Below are positions 61,785 through 64,000 of a stretch of 64,000 nt of DNA, in pieces. The stretch comes from Mesorhizobium sp. PAMC28654 (lineage in GTDB: Bacteria > Pseudomonadota > Alphaproteobacteria > Rhizobiales > Rhizobiaceae): contig NZ_CP085135.1 of assembly GCF_020616515.1 (NCBI RefSeq), forward strand, positions 496,001 through 560,000. The letters run 5' to 3'. Under the pieces are notes generated by a model, which saw only the letters and a list, made by a program, of their open reading frames with translations, made no database searches and was not told the DNA's origin. The position numbers and the translations under genes were made by a program. Within the stretch, counting starts at the first letter, position 1; every line of letters begins with the position of its first letter.

Positions 61785-62216
61785 TCAGCCACCCAGCGCC
61801 CTCCGTATCTTGTCCGCGTTCTCGGCAAGGATCTCGGGCTTCTCCATCGCTCCGGTATGTGGTTTCAGCGCCATGCCCTGGAACCGTGGAATCACGTGAA
61901 CATGCAGGTGGTAGACGGTCTGCCCCGAAGCCGGCTCGTTGAACTGCAGGATGGTGACGCCATCGGCCTCAAAAGCCCTTCTGACCGCCAGCGCCACTTT
62001 CTGAACGGCCGTGAAGAGGGGCCCTAGCGTTGCCGGGTCGGCATCGAGAAGGTTGCGCGACGGCGCCTTCGGGACGACCAGCGTATGGCCCGGCCCCTGC
62101 GGCATGACGTCCATGAAGGCGACCACGGCCTTATCCTCGTAGACGCGATGCGACGGGATTTCACCGCGCAGGATCTTGGCAAAGATGTTCTGTGGATCGT
62201 AAGGGGTCTCGGCCAT
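61785..62216 (-). CDS. HIT family protein (histidine triad nucleotide hydrolase)
   Basis: 143 residues from the ATG at 62216. The histidine triad H-L-H-V-H-V-I-P-R (H-x-H-x-H) near residue 105 is the active site, with I-F-A-K-I-L-R-G-E-I-P-S at the N-terminus and G-P-G-H-T-L-V-V-P-K. These enzymes hydrolyse AMP-linked substrates such as adenosine phosphoramidates. It stands alone. Confidence 0.94.
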   Translation of the reverse strand: MAETPYDPQNIFAKILRGEIPSHRVYEDKAVVAFMDVMPQGPGHTLVVPKAPSRNLLDADPATLGPLFTAVQKVALAVRRAFEADGVTILQFNEPASGQTVYHLHVHVIPRFQGMALKPHTGAMEKPEILAENADKIRRALGG

Positions 62217-62408
62217 GACGTGCTCCGGGTTGTGCCTCGGCATCCGGTGTAGCGAAGCCTCCTATAGGCGGCAAGGTGATCAGGCGAGATCAACCATGCC
62301 TGCTTCGACAAGGGCAACACGAGGCTGGCTACCCAACCCGAGAGGTGAGAGGCGCGAAGTGGAGAATTGCGACGGCACTCGGTCTATTGAAACAACCCTT
62401 AGAGGAAT

Positions 62409-63632
62409 TCACTCCTCGCCGGTAGGGTCCGATTTGCGGAACGGGGTGTGCTCTTCAAGGTATTCGCCCATGCGTTCCACCTCACGCCGCTCACGCCTCA
62501 GATAGTCGGCCACGGCATTGCGTAAGCCGGGATGGGCGATGTAGTGCGCCGAGTGCATGGTCACCGGCCGGTAGCCGCGGGCGAGCTTGTGTTCGCCCTG
62601 CGCGCCGGCTTCGACCACTTTCAGTTTGCGGTCGATGGCGAAATCGATGGCCTGATGGTAGCAGACCTCGAAATGCAGGAAGGGGTGATCCTCGACGCAG
62701 CCCCAATTGCGCCCATAGAGTGCGTCGGAACCGATGAAATTGATGGCGCCGGCAATATACCGGCCATTGCGCTTGGCCATCACCAGCAGGATGTCGTCGG
62801 CCATGCGCTCGCCGATCAGCGAGAAGAACTCGCGATTGAGGTAGGGGCGCCCCCATTTGCGGCCGCCGGTGTCTGTGTAGAAGGCGAAGAAGTCGTCCCA
62901 TGCCTTTTCGGTGAGATCCTTGCCAGTCAGCCAGTCGATCGAGATGCCGGGGGCGAGCGCCTCACGCCGCTCTTTCTTCATGGCCTTGCGTTTGCGTGAC
63001 GCAAGCGTGGCGAGGAAATCGTCGTAGGTCGAAAACCCTTCGTTGAAGAAATGAAACTGCTGGTCGGTACGGTGCAGGAACCCCGCGGCCTCCAGCGTGG
63101 CGACGTCGGCTTCCTGTGCGAAAGTAACGTGTGCCGAGGACACGCCGAGCTTTTCGGTCACCGCTTTCAGCCCGGCGGCCAGGCCGGCTTTGACGGTATT
63201 GCTGTCTTCGCCCCTACTGACCAGCAGGCGGGGGCCGGTCACAGGCGTGAACGGCACCGCGCACTGCAGTTTTGGATAGTAGCGGCCGCCGGCCCGCTCG
63301 AACGCATCCGACCAGCCATGATCGAACACATATTCGCCCTGGCTGTGCGATTTCAGATAGCAGGGGACGGCGCCGAGCAGCTTGCCCTCGGTTGTTTCGA
63401 GCCTCAGGTGATGGCCCTGCCAGCCAGTGCGCCGGACGGCACAACCGGAGTCCTCGAGCGCACTTAAAAAAGCAAATGAAACGAGCGGGTTAAAGGCATT
63501 GCCTGCATCATCGCGCGTGGTGCCGCCGAAACTGTTCCATTCGTCGCGGGTGAAGGCGCCGATACCCGCGGCGACGCGGATCGCATATTCCGCGTTCGCC
63601 GTTTGACCGTCGCCGTCGTCGCCTTGATCCAT
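62409..63632 (-). CDS. DUF482/FemAB-like GNAT-fold protein
   Basis: 407 residues. The tandem acyltransferase-like sequence includes W-N-S-F-G-G, H-G-W-S-D-A-F-E-R-A-G-G-R-Y-Y-P-K-L-Q, V-T-F-A-Q-E, Y-G-R-N-W-G and the C-terminal R-G-Y-R-P-V-T-M-H-S-A-H-Y-I. This is the DUF482 family, annotated as peptidoglycan-biosynthesis related through its resemblance to FemAB. No direct substrate is known. The GNAT similarity is structural and remote. Confidence 0.82.
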   Translation of the reverse strand: MDQGDDGDGQTANAEYAIRVAAGIGAFTRDEWNSFGGTTRDDAGNAFNPLVSFAFLSALEDSGCAVRRTGWQGHHLRLETTEGKLLGAVPCYLKSHSQGEYVFDHGWSDAFERAGGRYYPKLQCAVPFTPVTGPRLLVSRGEDSNTVKAGLAAGLKAVTEKLGVSSAHVTFAQEADVATLEAAGFLHRTDQQFHFFNEGFSTYDDFLATLASRKRKAMKKERREALAPGISIDWLTGKDLTEKAWDDFFAFYTDTGGRKWGRPYLNREFFSLIGERMADDILLVMAKRNGRYIAGAINFIGSDALYGRNWGCVEDHPFLHFEVCYHQAIDFAIDRKLKVVEAGAQGEHKLARGYRPVTMHSAHYIAHPGLRNAVADYLRRERREVERMGEYLEEHTPFRKSDPTGEE

Positions 63633-63689
63633 GAGGCTTATTTAAGCTCCATCCGAGCCGCTACAAGTCACGTTTCAGGCAAGCTGACT

Positions 63690-64000
63690 TCATGCCACTT
63701 TGGCAAGGTCGGGCTCGAACCCTTCGAACGTCATCTGGTCGGCATATTTGAACGTCAGGTCGATCGCCGGCTGGTCATGCACCGTCCAGGTGATCACCGG
63801 CATCTTCAGCTTTTCCCGAACGAAACTGACGAAGGGGTTTGGCAGGTCGCCGGCGGCGTAGGACGTGAAGGCAATATCGTGCGCCAGCATGGCGAAATGC
63901 GCCTCGATCAGCCCGGCGTCCTTGCCATACGCGGTCAATCCGCCGGGAATGCCCGGCGCGAGCTTCGGAAAATCGCGAATCAGCCAGTGGTCAAACGACA
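63690..64000 (-). CDS. Glycerophosphodiester phosphodiesterase family protein (3' part only)
   Basis: The C-terminal ~103 residues, still open at the right edge. The pattern K-M-P-V-I-T-W-T-V-H-D-Q-P-A-I-D-L-T-F-K and Y-A-D-Q-M-T-F-E-G-F-E-P matches the last beta strands of the GDPD TIM barrel. The catalytic His and Glu residues lie outside the window. It would hydrolyse glycerophosphodiesters to glycerol-3-phosphate. Confidence 0.7.
   Translation of the reverse strand, partial: SFDHWLIRDFPKLAPGIPGGLTAYGKDAGLIEAHFAMLAHDIAFTSYAAGDLPNPFVSFVREKLKMPVITWTVHDQPAIDLTFKYADQMTFEGFEPDLAKVA

Noticed and set aside
1..64000. CRISPR array
   Set aside because: No regularly spaced 20-40 base direct repeats were seen on either strand.

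Overview
The window looks like chromosome of a Mesorhizobium-like alphaproteobacterium (order Hyphomicrobiales). The sequence is GC-rich and holds rhizobial-type neighbourhoods: queA-tgt, glpR-glpD-glpK, plsY-dprA, gatC-gatA, clpS-clpA, a phasin, a BA14K-type protein, DUF1489 and DUF6105 proteins and the Anbu proteasome-like cluster. The species assignment is inference from protein resemblance, not from a database search.

Layout. 1-4.6 kb: a partial MarC gene, a frameshifted glyoxalase-fold gene, an AraC regulator, and a ParB-like/SulP transporter pair. 4.6-12.7 kb: gyrA, coaD, two cyclophilins, a small transporter, queA, tgt and a DUF4864 protein. 12.9-18 kb: a DsbA-like protein, a lone Lrp ligand-binding domain and the four-gene Anbu cluster (ATP-grasp, alpha-E, transglutaminase, Anbu). 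18-24.3 kb: a PLP decarboxylase, the glycerol-3-phosphate genes and a decayed DUF6882 gene. 24.3-26.7 kb: a BA14K protein, tRNA-Lys and a PAP2 membrane phosphatase. 26.7-37.1 kb: dprA cut in two by a 9.3 kb integrated island. 37.1-44.2 kb: plsY, a non-catalytic pyrC-like gene, pyrB, an AidB-like dehydrogenase, membrane proteins, ruvX and a metallo-hydrolase. 44.3-59.7 kb: a second IS630 copy, a radical SAM gene, gatC/GNAT/gatA, a YdcF protein, a RutB-like hydrolase, sdaA, a VWA-like/DnaJ pair, a D,D-carboxypeptidase, a phasin, clpS-clpA and a CPT-like kinase. 59.7-64 kb: a third IS630 copy, a second PAP2 protein, a HIT protein, a DUF482/GNAT protein and a partial GDPD gene.

The most interesting part is the island in dprA. 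It carries the N-terminal part of a large serine recombinase next to one end. Joining the outer dprA halves restores a continuous DprA reading frame, and joining the inner ends gives an attP-like site with imperfect inverted arms. The cargo includes an SRAP (YedK/HMCES-type) protein, a MltR-like protein and a zinc-ribbon protein. It also has a compact operon of four very small proteins, three of them apparently paralogous, downstream of an alphaproteobacterial LexA box (GTTC-N7-GTTC). The element therefore looks like a DNA-damage-responsive cargo in a competence gene, later disrupted by IS630, IS3 and IS5 family insertions.

Several genes, including the essential gyrA and coaD, carry one- or two-base indels in or beside short repeated-base tracts. 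This suggests sequence-level errors as much as real mutation, so single frameshifts in this window should be read cautiously. No CRISPR array, rRNA or replication origin was seen.
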